Positions 45,787 through 55,226 of a DNA stretch of 64,000 nt are shown piece by piece. Each line of letters starts with the position of its first letter. The first letter of the stretch is position 1. The notes beneath the pieces were generated by a model that was not told the DNA's origin, ran no database searches, and saw only the letters and a list, made by a program, of their open reading frames with translations. Source of the stretch: CAVTYH01 sp963773875. Its GTDB lineage: Bacteria; Planctomycetota; Planctomycetia; Pirellulales; JADZDJ01. The translations under genes and the position numbers were made by a program. Location of the stretch: positions 899,386 to 963,385 of the forward strand of contig CAVZCV010000006.1 in the NCBI GenBank assembly GCA_963773875.1, written 5' to 3'.

Positions 45787-48700
45787 TTAGGCCGTCGCGG
45801 CTCGCGAAGTGCCAACATTGACGGGCTTTGTTCGCTGGGCCTCGCTGGCGGCCGGCCGGCGGAACCAGAGCAGTATTGGAGCCGCAATGAACACGGAACT
45901 GTAAGTTCCCGTCAGTACGCCAATCATCATTGCAAACGCGAACGCATGTACGCCCTCGCCTCCGAATATGTACAGAATGAGGGTCACCAAAAACACGGTG
46001 CTGGAGGTCAAAATCGTTCGCGACAGCGTTTGATTCACTGCTTGATTGATCATCGTCGGCGTCAGATCGACGCTCTTGCCGCGAATTTCGCGAATACGGT
46101 CGAACACCACAATCGTGTCGTTGATTGAATAGCCGACAATGGTCAACAGCGCCGCCACGACTTCCAGGCTGATCTTAAATGGATCGACCAGTAAAAAGCC
46201 GAGTGCCCCCGCCAACCAATAGCTCAGTGCCAGCGCGCCGACGGCGATAAACACGTCGTGAATGAGCGCCACAATTGCGGCCAGACCGAAGATCAGATTC
46301 TGGAATCGAATCCAGATATAAAGTGCCACCATCAGTGTGCTTACCGTCAGCGCGTAGTATGCCGTCACTTTCGTGTCGCTAGCCACTTTGCCGCCAATGC
46401 TGTTGGCGGTCGGGAACAGTGGTGTGGCAGCCAAATCTTGTTCCACAACGGTCATTAGCTTTTCTGTCTGATCTTTTGGCAGCGAGACTTTCACATTCCA
46501 TTCTTTTACCGGGTGGCTCCCGCCCGGCGTGTAATTCACATCATCCGTTGAAAGATCGAAAACGGCATCCGGCAGTTGCGCCTCGCGAATGCCTTGCTGG
46601 AGTGTTGCGCCAGCGCGCTGGCCGTAATGCCGTCGGGAAATTGCAGCTTTGCGACCGTCTCTCCGGAATTGACTTGCGGCTTGCTCTCCGTGGCCTCCGC
46701 CTGAGCACCGGATTTCTTATCGGCGTCCTGTTTCTGGTTCGAATCTTTAGTGGCGCTGCCTTCGGTCTTTGCTGGCTCGATCGATGCAACTTAACCGAGT
46801 AAGTCTTGAGCTGCCCTTCAAACAGCCGTCTAAGCTCGTTCTTAACGGCAGAAATATTTTCGTTATTCGCCTGCTCGCCGGGTGCTTTTTTTGCCTGCAA
46901 CGAAGTATCGATGTTGAACCGCGTGTTGGGCTGTTCCCCCTCGCTGCTTTGTACGGCACTGACCGAAACATCTGGAAGTTCGGCATCGACAACAGTTTTG
47001 CGCACAGCGGCAATTTCAGTCGGTTTATTGAATACAACTTGCACCGCCGTTCCGCCAGTGAAATCGATGCCGAACAAACCGGCGCTATGGAACCAGCCCA
47101 TTTCACGAGCCACCGCGCCGCCGACGCCAACGACAATCAGCGATACCGAGATTGCCATCCAAATGGGCATCCATTTGACGAAATCGAAATTCGTCTTGCC
47201 GAACAGCTTCATCATCGTCAGGTACTTGATCCAACCGCGGCGCTCGGCGATATCGAAGATGATGCGTGAACAATATACAGCGGTAAACAAATTGAGCAGT
47301 AAGCCTAGCACGAGCGTTGTTGCAAACCCGCGCAACTGATCGGTGCCGATGACATAGAGCACGAGACCCGTGATGAGCGTGGTGCAGTGCGAATCGATAA
47401 TCGTGGCCATCGCTCGACCGAAGCCGTTGCGAATCGCCATGCGTAATGCCGCCCCGCGCTCTTCTTCTTCGCGGATACGTTCGTAGATGAGCACGTTCGC
47501 ATCGACGGCCATGCCCACGCTGAGCACGAGGCCCGCCAGGCCGGCCAACGTCAGATGCGCTTTGATCAGAATCATGAGCGCCATAACCAGCACCAGGTTC
47601 ATCACCACGGCGAGGTTGGCAATGAAACCGGCGAAGCGATAATAAATCTGCATGAAGATGAGAATCGCGATCGTGGCGAAAATCATCGAATAGGCACCGG
47701 CGCGAATAGTGTCGTTCCCCAACTGCGCACTGGCGCTGTATTCGGCCACAGGCACTTTGCTCAATGCGGCGGGTAAGCTGCCGGCGTTGAGAATGTCGAC
47801 GATAAAATCAACATCTTCTTGCTTGAAGTTGCCTTCAATAATGCCGCTATCGGTGATGGTGCTATTGATGCTGGCCGCTGACTTTACGATTTCATCGAGC
47901 ACGATGGCCAGTTGATACTTCAGCGTACCGCTCGGATCGGGCAAATTGTCGCCCGTTAGCTCACCAAAGGTTCTGGCTCCACGCGAACGAAACGAAAAGT
48001 TCACCGCCGGACGGCCGTATTGATCGTTGCCCGGCCGCGAATTTGCAAGCTCTCCGCCACCCACATCAAAAGGCGTTTTCACAGCCAACGCTTCAAGCTG
48101 ATGCTGCTTATTTTCGCGGGTGACCATGCCGGCCGGCGAGCGATCTCTGAATTGGGCCGGATCGAGCACAAACCATTCACCCAGAACGATGTCGTTGCCA
48201 TTTTCATCTTTGGCCACTTTGCCATCGGCATCGCGCTCTTTGACAATGCGATCGTCCGAGCCCTGCGCTAGCTCAATCACATGCCGGTGCTTCGCGGCGC
48301 CGGGATTCGCAAGAATCCGGAATTGCAGTGCGCCGGCCGTGCTAATCTTTTCCTTGATGACATCGATTTCGTGCGGATCGGCACGCGGAATGATAACTTC
48401 CACGCGATCGGCGCCCATGCGGCGAATGGTCACCTCCAACTGTCCGCCGGGATTCACACGCTTGCTGATGGCCGAAACCATCTTGTCCATATCGACGGCG
48501 GAATTTTGCCTCGCGCTGTAATCGAGCGTTTGCTTATCGCCGGCGGTCGTGCGCGAGTCCAAAGTCAAGGTAAGGTCGGTCAATCGCGCGTTTGCGAGCC
48601 GCGTCTCAGCCTTGGCGGCCTCGGCGGCGTCAGACTTCGGTAGCACAATTTCGAGCTTCCCACCGTTTACGGCAACCGTGGCATCAATCGGCGGATCTTT

Positions 48701-49054
48701 CGCCAGTTCGGTGCGCAGCTCTTGCGCCACGCTATCCAAATCGACCGAAGTGTTCTTCGATTGGTCGACTTCATAGACAAGGATCACCCCACCGCTCAAA
48801 TCGATTCCCAATTTGGGTGGCCAGCCGCGAACACAAATTACAATGCCGGCGGTAAGTGCAAACAGTACGATGCCAATGCGCCAACCATAATCGACCATTC
48901 GCAACCGCTTCGCCCACCAGTGCGCGAAGAGGAATGGCAGAATCAGCACGGCCGCGGCAATCACGGCGTTGAACCACGATTGATCGTACCAGGGCAACTC
49001 AGCCGGCGCGGGAGCAGCCTGGCCCAGCAAATTCATGACAGCAGACAATGACAT
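45787..49054 (-). CDS. secDF: Protein translocase subunit SecDF fusion, two apparent frameshifts
   Basis: SecD half: TM1 WRIGIVLFALTAGIVICV, KLGIDLSGGVILVYEVD (about 75-91), the P1 domain, then FATIAILIFMQIYYRFAGFI and AGLAGLVLSVGMAVDANVLI. SecF half: GIDFTGGTAVQVVFNKPTEI, then GKVASDTKVTAYYALTVSTL, VALIHDVFIAVGALALSYWL and YSINDTIVVFDRIREIRGKS. The frame breaks near 46785 and 46604; the linker between (EPAKTEGSATKDSNQKQDAD ... LAQTLQQGIREAQLPDAV) reads through in the corrected frame. Corrected length is about 1,088 residues. SecDF uses proton motive force to pull proteins through SecYEG. Downstream of tgt and yajC in the common order. Confidence 0.92.
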
Positions 49055-49191
49055 GACAAATCAATTCCTTGCGTAGTAGGCAATTAGCCGTAGGCGGAAA
49101 GCTGCGATGCAACATTCGTCCGCAGCACAGCGAACGAATAAAAAACGGTCGCGACAGTACCCAATACTCCTGACTGCCTACCGCCAACCGC

Positions 49192-49602
49192 TTACTTTTT
49201 CTCTCCCTCAGGCTCGGCAACAATCACTCGCGCAATCGAGCTGAAAGTGACGTCGAGCTTGGTGTTATTCGTTTCGTCGACTTTGATAGTCACCCGATCT
49301 GCCTCGCGCTGTACGTTCGCCACCACTCCGTAAATGCCGCCGATGGTGACCACGCGATCGTTCTTTTTGAGCGATTCCAAAAGCAGCTTATGTTCGGACT
49401 GCTTTTTCTTCTCTGGCCGCAGCAGCATGAAGTAAAACATGGCGCCGATCAAAATCAGCGGCAGCAGCATGCCAGCCAGCGGATTGCCGCCACCGGCGCC
49501 TTCAGCCGCCGCGGGCGCATCTTTTCCTGCATCTGCCAATAACCAAAACATTCCCAACAGGCCATGCGCCACCAGAACCACCTCACTCATTTGATGACTC
49601 AA
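49192..49602 (-). CDS. yajC: Preprotein translocase subunit YajC
   Basis: 136 residues: N-terminal part (FWLLADAGKDAPAAAEGAGG), the single helix MLLPLILIGAMFYFMLLRPE, then KKKQSEHKLLLESLKKNDRV and VVTIGGIYGVVANVQREADR. YajC binds SecDF. It lies 137 bp upstream of secDF on the same strand. The length is slightly over the usual 100-110 because of an N-terminal extension. Confidence 0.94.
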   Translation of the reverse strand: MSHQMSEVVLVAHGLLGMFWLLADAGKDAPAAAEGAGGGNPLAGMLLPLILIGAMFYFMLLRPEKKKQSEHKLLLESLKKNDRVVTIGGIYGVVANVQREADRVTIKVDETNNTKLDVTFSSIARVIVAEPEGEKK

Positions 49603-49654
49603 AATCGACCCAGCGCGTAATCATAAAATGTTGCGCCCCAAAGGGGAAGGCCGC

Positions 49655-49835
49655 TATGAAGGAATGACGAATGCCGAAATTCGAATGACGAATATGAATG
49701 ACCAACGACCAAATTCGAAATGACCAAACAAGCGGCAACGTGGGCCTTTCTTTGCGGGCTGTGCACTTTCGTCATTGGATATTGGAATTTGGAGCTTCAT
49801 TCGTCATTCGAATTTCGTCATTCGTCGTTGCGCTC
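49655..49835. repeat. GTCATTCG-type intergenic repeat block
   Basis: Words such as GAATGACGAATGCCGAAATTCG, ATTCGTCATTCGAATTTCG and GTCATTCGTCG occur on both strands. They match the block at 15376-15458. The last part forms the C-terminal tail of the tgt open frame, showing that the repeat has encroached on it. Confidence 0.7.
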
Positions 49836-50938
49836 CATCCCGCCTCCTTCCATGCTTTGAAGTCCGAGAACCGGCCCTTCGCAATCGCCTGCCGGGCATC
49901 TGCCATCAGACGCTGGAAGTACGTGATGTTGTGCGCCTGAGCAAAACGGGCCCGAGCATCTCGTCGGCCATGAACAAGTGACGTAAATAACCGCGGCTGC
50001 GCCGACAGGCAGGGCAGGGGCATCCTTCCTCGAGCGGCCGCTGGTCGTCGATGAATTTTTGATTCCTCAATCGCAGCGTGCCGCTATCAGTAAATGCCAT
50101 CGCGTTGCGGCCGTTGCGCGTCGGCAGAACGCAATCGAACAGATCGATCCCCCGCGCAATTCCCTCAAGCAAATCTTGCGGCCGCCCAACGCCCATTAAA
50201 TACCGCGGCTTTTCCGTCGGCAGCGCAGGAGTTACTTCGTCGAGAATTCGATACATTTCTGCTGGCACTTCGCCGACACTGAGACCGCCGACTGCGTAGC
50301 CTGGAAACTCGAGCTCGCGAAGGGCCTCAGCACACTGAATTCGCAGCACCGGATCCAACCCACCTTGCACAATGGCGAATTGGGCCTGATCTGCCCGCCG
50401 ATGGGCCACTTTGGCTCGCTGCGCCCAGCGGATGCTTCGCTCCGTCGCCTCGCGCAAAACGGTCGGCTCATTTGGCAAAGCAACAACGTGATCGAGCACC
50501 ATCGCCACATCGCTGCCCAGCGCCGCTTGTATTTCTACGGCCCGCTCCGGCGTGAGTTCAACGAGCGTACCATCCAAGTGTGAGCGAAAAGTCGCGCACT
50601 CCTCCGTGATTTTCACATTCGCCGCGAGGCTGAAAACCTGAAACCCGCCGCTGTCGGTTAGAATTGGCCCATCCCAGCCCATGAATCGGTGCAGGCCGCC
50701 AAGTTTCTCGACAATCTTTTCACCCGGCCGCAGCGCCAGATGATACGTGTTCGCCAGCACCATTTGCGCCGGTGGCGCGTAGCATTTCGATTTCGAGCCC
50801 CTTCACCGTGCCCTGCGTGCCTACCGGCATGAAACGCGGGCATTTCAACCGGCCCGTGCGGCGTTGTGAAGGTCGACCGCCGTGCGCAGATTTCGCGTCG
50901 ACGTGTTGCAGGCGAAACGAAAACAGCGGCTCACTCAT
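49772..50938 (-). CDS. tgt: Queuine/7-deazaguanine tRNA-ribosyltransferase, four apparent frameshifts
   Basis: Exchanges guanine 34 for preQ1 in tRNA. Segments, N to C: FSFRLQHVDAKSA, STFTTPHGPVEMPAF, MPVGTQGTVKGLEIEM, MVLANTYHLALRPGEK, the catalytic Asp region LTDSGGFQVFSLAANV, FAIVQGGLDPVLRIQ, VGEVPAEMYRILDEV, FDCVLPTRNGRNAMAF, then CPACRRSRGYLRHLFMADE and AHNITYFQRLMADARQAIA. The frame changes near 50880, 50834, 50767 and 49950. Zinc ligands (CPAC) are visible. The stop at 49772 lies inside repeat sequence, so the true C-terminus is uncertain. The ATG overlaps the preceding gene's stop (ATGA). Confidence 0.87.
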
Positions 50939-51324
50939 GGGCGAATTTCTTTCTCACCCAGCCGAATCCATGCCACGATGAATAGCACGCCCAGCGTAAG
51001 ATCAATCAAGCCCGCGATGAAAATCGTTGCCGGCAAACGCGATTGAAAGAACAGCACCGTAGCGGCAATTGCAAAGCTGAATTTTTCGACAATTGAAGGA
51101 ATGATGATTGGCCGGAAGCGAATGGGATCGTGCCCGATAATCAAAAACGCCAGTTGCCACGCCAGCCCGACGCCAACGAAGCCATAAAAATACTCGACGT
51201 GCTGAATTGCCGGCGGATAATCGGCCCCGATCTTCGCCTCCAAAAAAAACTGTGGCGCAAGTACCAAAATGCCGTACAGCCCGGCAAAGCGAAATAGCCA
51301 GCGAGCGAACGTTACGCCACTCAT
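50935..51324 (-). CDS. Four-helix membrane protein of unknown function
   Basis: 129 residues with about four helices: FRFAGLYGILVLAPQFF, YFYGFVGVGLAWQLAFLIIG, FSFAIAATVLFFQ and IFIAGLIDLTLGVLFIVAWI. No family recognised; it resembles small multi-spanning proteins of the planctomycete core. It is immediately upstream of tgt with a 4-bp overlap, so the two are probably co-translated. Confidence 0.65.
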   Translation of the reverse strand: MSGVTFARWLFRFAGLYGILVLAPQFFLEAKIGADYPPAIQHVEYFYGFVGVGLAWQLAFLIIGHDPIRFRPIIIPSIVEKFSFAIAATVLFFQSRLPATIFIAGLIDLTLGVLFIVAWIRLGEKEIRP

Positions 51325-51374
51325 CGCGTCACACCTTTTGTCATGGCAACGGCCAAAAAGCCACCCATCAAAAG

Positions 51375-51404
51375 TTAGCCCCCCGTCGCTAGACGGGGGG
51401 CTAA
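51375..51404 (-). terminator. Rho-independent terminator after the TPR/alpha-CTD gene
   Basis: TTAGCCCCCCGTC and GACGGGGGGCTAA form a perfect 13-bp stem around a 4-base loop. On the minus strand it is followed by CTTTTG. It lies 31 bases after the TPR gene's stop codon. Confidence 0.8.
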
Positions 51405-51435
51405 TTAGAAATATTCACACCGAGGAATTCATAGT

Positions 51436-52774
51436 TCAGTCGCCGCGAAGCTTCATGTTCTTCGCCGTCAGCTTCTCACGAACTTCGTTCAAACTCGTCA
51501 CACCGAAGTTCTTGCACTCCAGCAAATCGTCGCCGGTACGCCGCAGCAGCTCGCCGACAGTGTTGATGCCCAAGCGCACCATGCATTTGCGGGCACGCAC
51601 TGAAAGATTCAAATCGGCAATCGGCCGATCCATGAGCGCTTGCTCATCGGGCGAGACAATTTCCGGCTCGTAAACCGGCTCCGGCACCGAAGATTCCTTG
51701 GCCAACATGCCAAGCGAAAGGCCTTTGGCCTCCATCATCTCGCGAATTTCCACGAGCGATGTTTCGCCGAAATTCTTGCTGGCAAGCAAATCGGCCTCGG
51801 TCGTCTTCGCCAGGTCGCCCAGCGTCATGACGCCCATCTTTTGCAAACAATTACGGCTGCGCACTGAAAGTTCGAAATCGGTCACTGGCACGTTCAGCAC
51901 CTGGCTCAACCGATCGCGCTTGCGCTTCTCATCTTCATCGTAGAACATATCGCGCGAAGCGTTCACGTCTTTCACGTACAGCCGAGCGCGTGGATGATTC
52001 GGATAGCTTTCCAAAATGCGCTGATAGCACGCCACCGCTTTTTCGTACTGTATGCGATCTTCGTACAGCACGCCCAAGTTCAACAGCGCCGACATGCGCC
52101 GGATAACGCATGATCGAACGTTCGTACAGTTCAATCGCCGTGTCGTCGTTGCCGTGCCGATCGTTTTCCATCGCCAGGCCAAACAAAGCGCCGGTGTGCT
52201 TTGGGTCAGCGGCGACCGCCCGTTCGAATAGCGCGATCACTTCCGCCGGACTGCCGGAAAGGGACGACACCGTAGCGCCACGTTGATACAAGTATTCCGC
52301 GGTTTGTTCCACCGCGCCAGAAAGTTTATCAAGCACTTCTAGCGCCGCTTTCGCGTTGCAGCTGGCTCGCAAGGTTTCGGCACGAGCAAGTGCGCAAACG
52401 TCGGAATCGTAACCGCCTTTGGCTGCTGCCTGGTACGCCTCGTTGGCCGAATCGTACTGCTCCAGTGCGAAGTGCGAGCGAGCAAGATAAAACAGTGCAA
52501 GCGCGCCACCGTCGCCCGACTTCAACGTCTCGACCGCGTTCCAGTAGCGGCCCAACAGGTAATAGCACACTCCCAGTCGAACCGCTGCGGCCGGGCTGCG
52601 ATCTTCGCTGGCCTCAATTTCCGACACTGCTTCCCGCAACTGACGATGGGCGAGCGAATCTTCGCCGAGCGCTTGCGACATTTGTTCCACTTCGCGCGGC
52701 CCAAACGTGCCACCGCCGAGTGCAATTTGTTTGATATTTATCCCTGTCGTGCCACCAACGGTTCCAATGCTCAT
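51436..52774 (-). CDS. TPR protein with two RNA polymerase alpha-CTD-like domains, apparent frameshift
   Basis: From ATG 52774 (MSIGTVGGTTGINIKQIALG). The N-terminal two thirds is TPR-like (YYLLGRYWNAVETLKSGDGG; ALFYLARSHFALEQYDSANE; ALLNLGVLYEDRIQYEKAVA). The C-terminal part has two helix-hairpin-helix alpha-CTD modules: LSVRSRNCLQKMGVMTLGDL ... KNFGETSLVEIREMMEAKGL and LSVRARKCMVRLGINTVGEL ... KNFGVTSLNEVREKL. The frame changes near 52090; adding one base joins YPAHVGALLNLGVLY. This is a recurring planctomycete protein, possibly acting with RNA polymerase. It ends at the terminator 51375-51404. Confidence 0.8.
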
Positions 52775-52900
52775 AACCACTCCCAGCAACGGTCGTTACG
52801 GAGTCCCAGCGCACGCAAAATAGAATCTCATAATTTAACGGGTGGCAGGCAAAATGGTCAATGGCTGGCCGTTTTGGGTAGTGATGCACTTTGAAATAAT

Positions 52901-53401
52901 TTATTGATCTTGGCGTTTCCAGCTCGTCGCGTCGCATTCAAACGTATTGTCTCGAAAATAAAACAGGAAATGGCGACTATCTGGCTGGGGCCTGTCTGAA
53001 AGATACCGCCAGTCGACTTCGCACTGGACTAGTATCAAGTCGCCCGATACCTCGTAGAACTGTCCCCATGATGGCGCAATAAAGGTAAATCTGCACTGGC
53101 CGCGATACCAGCCTTCGTCATTTAGATCGCTAAATCCAAAACGCCAGACACCACGAAACAGTATTCGTATCAATTGGCCATGTGCGTATTCGGGAAACTG
53201 AAAAGAATTAGATCGGAAGCAAAGATCAACCACATCGCCGTTAACCTCCACGTTTGGATGTGGAGCATTAGGGTCTGCATTCCATCCGCGATTCAGTTGC
53301 GCAAAGTTAGTCGCCATTACTAGCCCATTGCCCGTTCGTACAAATCCTCCAAGTTCCAAAGCGTGCCAGTCACATTTGCGGCCATAGCTGGCGTCATTCA
53401 C
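52901..53401 (-). CDS. Hypothetical protein, 166 residues
   Basis: Intact frame: ALELGGFVRTGNGLVMATNF, VVDLCFRSNSFQFPEYAHGQ and GQCRFTFIAPSWGQFYEVSG suggest a mostly beta protein, possibly DUF-type. No family recognised. Its start codon overlaps the stop of the transposase fragment at 53398, so the real 5' end could have been replaced. It lies in a degraded, island-like region. Confidence 0.45.
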   Translation of the reverse strand: MNDASYGRKCDWHALELGGFVRTGNGLVMATNFAQLNRGWNADPNAPHPNVEVNGDVVDLCFRSNSFQFPEYAHGQLIRILFRGVWRFGFSDLNDEGWYRGQCRFTFIAPSWGQFYEVSGDLILVQCEVDWRYLSDRPQPDSRHFLFYFRDNTFECDATSWKRQDQ

Positions 53402-53490
53402 AGCGTTGTGTGCCGCCGACAGAAATTATAGTGGGCCACGTGCATTGCGACAGCAGCCTTCGCGTGCTGTGCGCGGGTCTCCTGACCCCG
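53398..53490 (-). pseudogene. Transposase C-terminal fragment
   Basis: The stretch reads AQHAKAAVAMHVAHYNFCRR followed by HTTL and a stop. H-Y-N-F-C-R-x-H-x-T-L is a strong hallmark of the C-terminal region of IS1/IS481-like transposases; the rest is missing. The upstream frame (to about 53730) has no transposase character. A degraded IS remnant. Confidence 0.55.
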
Positions 53491-53609
53491 CACTTCCTCG
53501 ACGACGGCGATGGCGGTCTGCTGCCGCCCGCTGGGATTTTGAAACTCCGGCCGCAGGCATCGCACCAGCCCCCGGCGTTCTTCTTCCGCCCGCCGATGCA
53601 CATCCAATT

Positions 53610-53896
53610 TACTCGCCAAGCACGCCATGACGGGCCTCACCAAATCGGTCGCTCTCGATGGCCGAAAGTACGACATCGCCTGTGGGCAAATCGATATCGG
53701 CAACGCCGCCACCGAAATGACCGATCGCATGAGCGCCGGCGTGCAGCAGGCCAGCGGCGAAATCGCCCTTGAACCGACGATGAATGTCGACGCCGTCGCC
53801 CGCGCCGTCGTCTACATGTCCAGCCTGCCACTCGATGCGAACGTGCTGTGGCTCACCGTCATGGCGACAAAGATGCCGTTTGTAGGGCGCGGATAG
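53610..53896 (+). pseudogene. Short-chain dehydrogenase C-terminal fragment
   Basis: MTGLTKSVALDGRKYDIACG, QIDIGNAATEMTDRMSAGV, NVDAVARAVVYMSSLPLDAN and TVMATKMPFVGRG are the C-terminal half of a classical SDR oxidoreductase. One missing base just upstream would restore the Y-S-A-K-H-A catalytic motif (Tyr, Lys). The Rossmann half is absent; the region before 53600 is not SDR-like. A truncated remnant beside the IS fragment. Confidence 0.7.
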
Positions 53897-53903
53897 CCGC
53901 CAA

Positions 53904-53997
53904 GCGGCGATCGTCAATAGCCAGCCCTGGAAACGACCGCACACCGACTTCAAAGCCGCGACGCGGCGACCGTCAATAGCCAGGGGCGAGAGCCCCT
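53904..53997. repeat. Short direct repeat and hairpin
   Basis: GCGGCGATCGTCAATAGCCAG (53904-53924) recurs as GCGGCGACCGTCAATAGCCAG (53963-53983), followed by hairpin AGGGGC-gaga-GCCCCT (53982-53997). Repeat-type intergenic DNA, possibly REP-like. Confidence 0.6.
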
Positions 53998-54264
53998 GGA
54001 AATGATCCCATCACGATCGCGCAGCCCGTGGGGGCAAAAGAAAAACGGCACCAGCTGGTATGATTTCGCCAACCGGGCATTCAGTATCTCGAACATACCT
54101 CCTTCGGAGGTGCCGCCGCTTACCCGGTTCTTACGTTGTGTCCTTCGTGCCGTGGTGGTGATTCCGAGGTTTCGGACGGAAGATGTTACCACGACGGCAC
54201 AACGGGCACGACGGAAGGCAAGTAAGCCGCAAAAAAATATTTTGGGGCTGGCCCAAAAAGGCCC

Positions 54265-54293
54265 TTGACTGTACATCGTATGTACACTAATAT
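54265..54293 (+). promoter_or_regulatory. Promoter with TGTACA operator, locus B of the two-copy element
   Basis: TTGACT (54265-54270), 17-bp spacer, TAATAT (54288-54293). The spacer and -35 overlap hold TGTACA-tcgta-TGTACA (54270-54275 and 54281-54286), an 11-bp-spaced pair of self-complementary hexamers, one turn apart on the helix. A dimeric regulator binding there would occlude RNA polymerase. The related promoter at 20238-20266 keeps the second hexamer in the same position. Confidence 0.65.
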
Positions 54294-54299
54294 TCTTAT

Positions 54300-54664
54300 G
54301 AATCAAGTTTCCAGGCCCCGGAAAGCCGGGGCGGAGTTCTTTGGCAATTGACTTGGAGGTCGGCGGCACGCGAACCCTAACCCTCTCCCATCGAGGGAGA
54401 GGGAACCAGACACTTAGACACCGAGATCGTCAGACACTTAGACCCTCAGACACCCAGACACTTAAATACCCAGACACCAAGCCCCTTAAACACCAAGACA
54501 CCTGAGTTCCCCTAAATGCGTGCAATAACCCCTTCCAATCGAGCGAGAATTTTCGGGCGATTTGGGAGGCCAAACGGGGAGAGTGAAATTACTGTGAAAA
54601 AACTCGGAGCAAAATTCGCAAAACTGGCTACACAGGGGTCCAAAGTGCGCGGGAGTTATTTCAC
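54300..54664 (+). ncRNA. Candidate structured transcript, locus B
   Basis: Seven bases after the -10 region the sequence goes into GCCCCGG-aaag-CCGGGGC (54315-54332), a perfect 7-bp hairpin, and ends in the inverted repeat GTGAAATTACT (54583-54593) / AGTTATTTCAC (54654-54664), 10 of 11 paired around a 60-base loop. The loop begins with GTGAAAAAACTCGG, as in locus A. The extent of any RNA is unknown, and a tandem repeat interrupts it (54409-54503). Confidence 0.35.
54409..54503. repeat. Short degenerate tandem repeat of AGACACYYAGAC type
   Basis: About eight units resembling AGACACTTAGAC / AGACACCCAGAC / TTAAACACCAAG follow one another. It is a low-complexity purine/AC repeat, not a CRISPR array: there are no spacers. 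Confidence 0.7.
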
Positions 54665-54993
54665 CAGGAAACACGATTTCTTGGATTTGGCCAGGGTACG
54701 GCGGGTTTCCCTCGAAGAATTTAGCGATCGAAGTGCCGAGCATTTCACGGCGATGGCGAGCAACGTAAAAATCGCCGAGAAAACGGCCGGATTTCGAAAA
54801 ATGGCAAATGAAATAAACGGGTGGTGGCCTAAGTTGGCCATCCAAAGAATGGGTGCCTGGGGTCGAGGCTGCCGAGCCCCCAGGTTTGTCCAAGTTCGCT
54901 GGGGGCTCCCTTCGGTCGACCCCAGCCACCCAAAAATCCAAATTCGGCGACCAACAAAAATCGCACCATCGTCACTGGGCCGCCCGCGAATAA

Positions 54994-55043
54994 CGGAGGT
55001 GGGACTTGAACCCACACAGCCTTGCGGCTACTGGATTTTGAGT
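54994..55043 (-). tRNA. 3' fragment of tRNA-Leu(CAA), probable attachment-site remnant
   Basis: On the minus strand the segment reads ACTCAAAATCCAGT (anticodon loop CUCAAAA, anticodon CAA), the class II variable arm AGCC-GCAA-GGCT, the T-arm GTGGG-TTCAAGT-CCCAC and the 3' acceptor strand. The 5' half is absent: the bases preceding ACTCAAAA do not pair with TCCAG. A tRNA 3' end beginning at the anticodon loop is the usual footprint of tyrosine-recombinase integration. There is no integrase in the window. Confidence 0.7.
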
Positions 55044-55226
55044 GTTCGTGGGGAACGTTGGGCTAGTGGGGCGTTCGAATTACGATCGTTTCGCAAGCCT
55101 CGCTTGGGTAAAGGGAACGACCAAAGCGACGTTGGGGTGCTGGCCTATGGAGGTGCCCGTGGTGTAGGTTCGATGAAATTGCGAAACGCCAGGCGTAGCA
55201 AGTATATTGTGCGGTACATTCCTAAG

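Noticed and set aside
54409..54503. Possible CRISPR-like array
   Set aside because: Units of about 12 bp are contiguous and degenerate, with no spacers and no cas genes nearby.
54516..55226. Open frame extending the secreted protein by 237 codons upstream
   Set aside because: It runs through a tRNA-Leu fragment and repeats, precedes a clear signal peptide and has no domain character.
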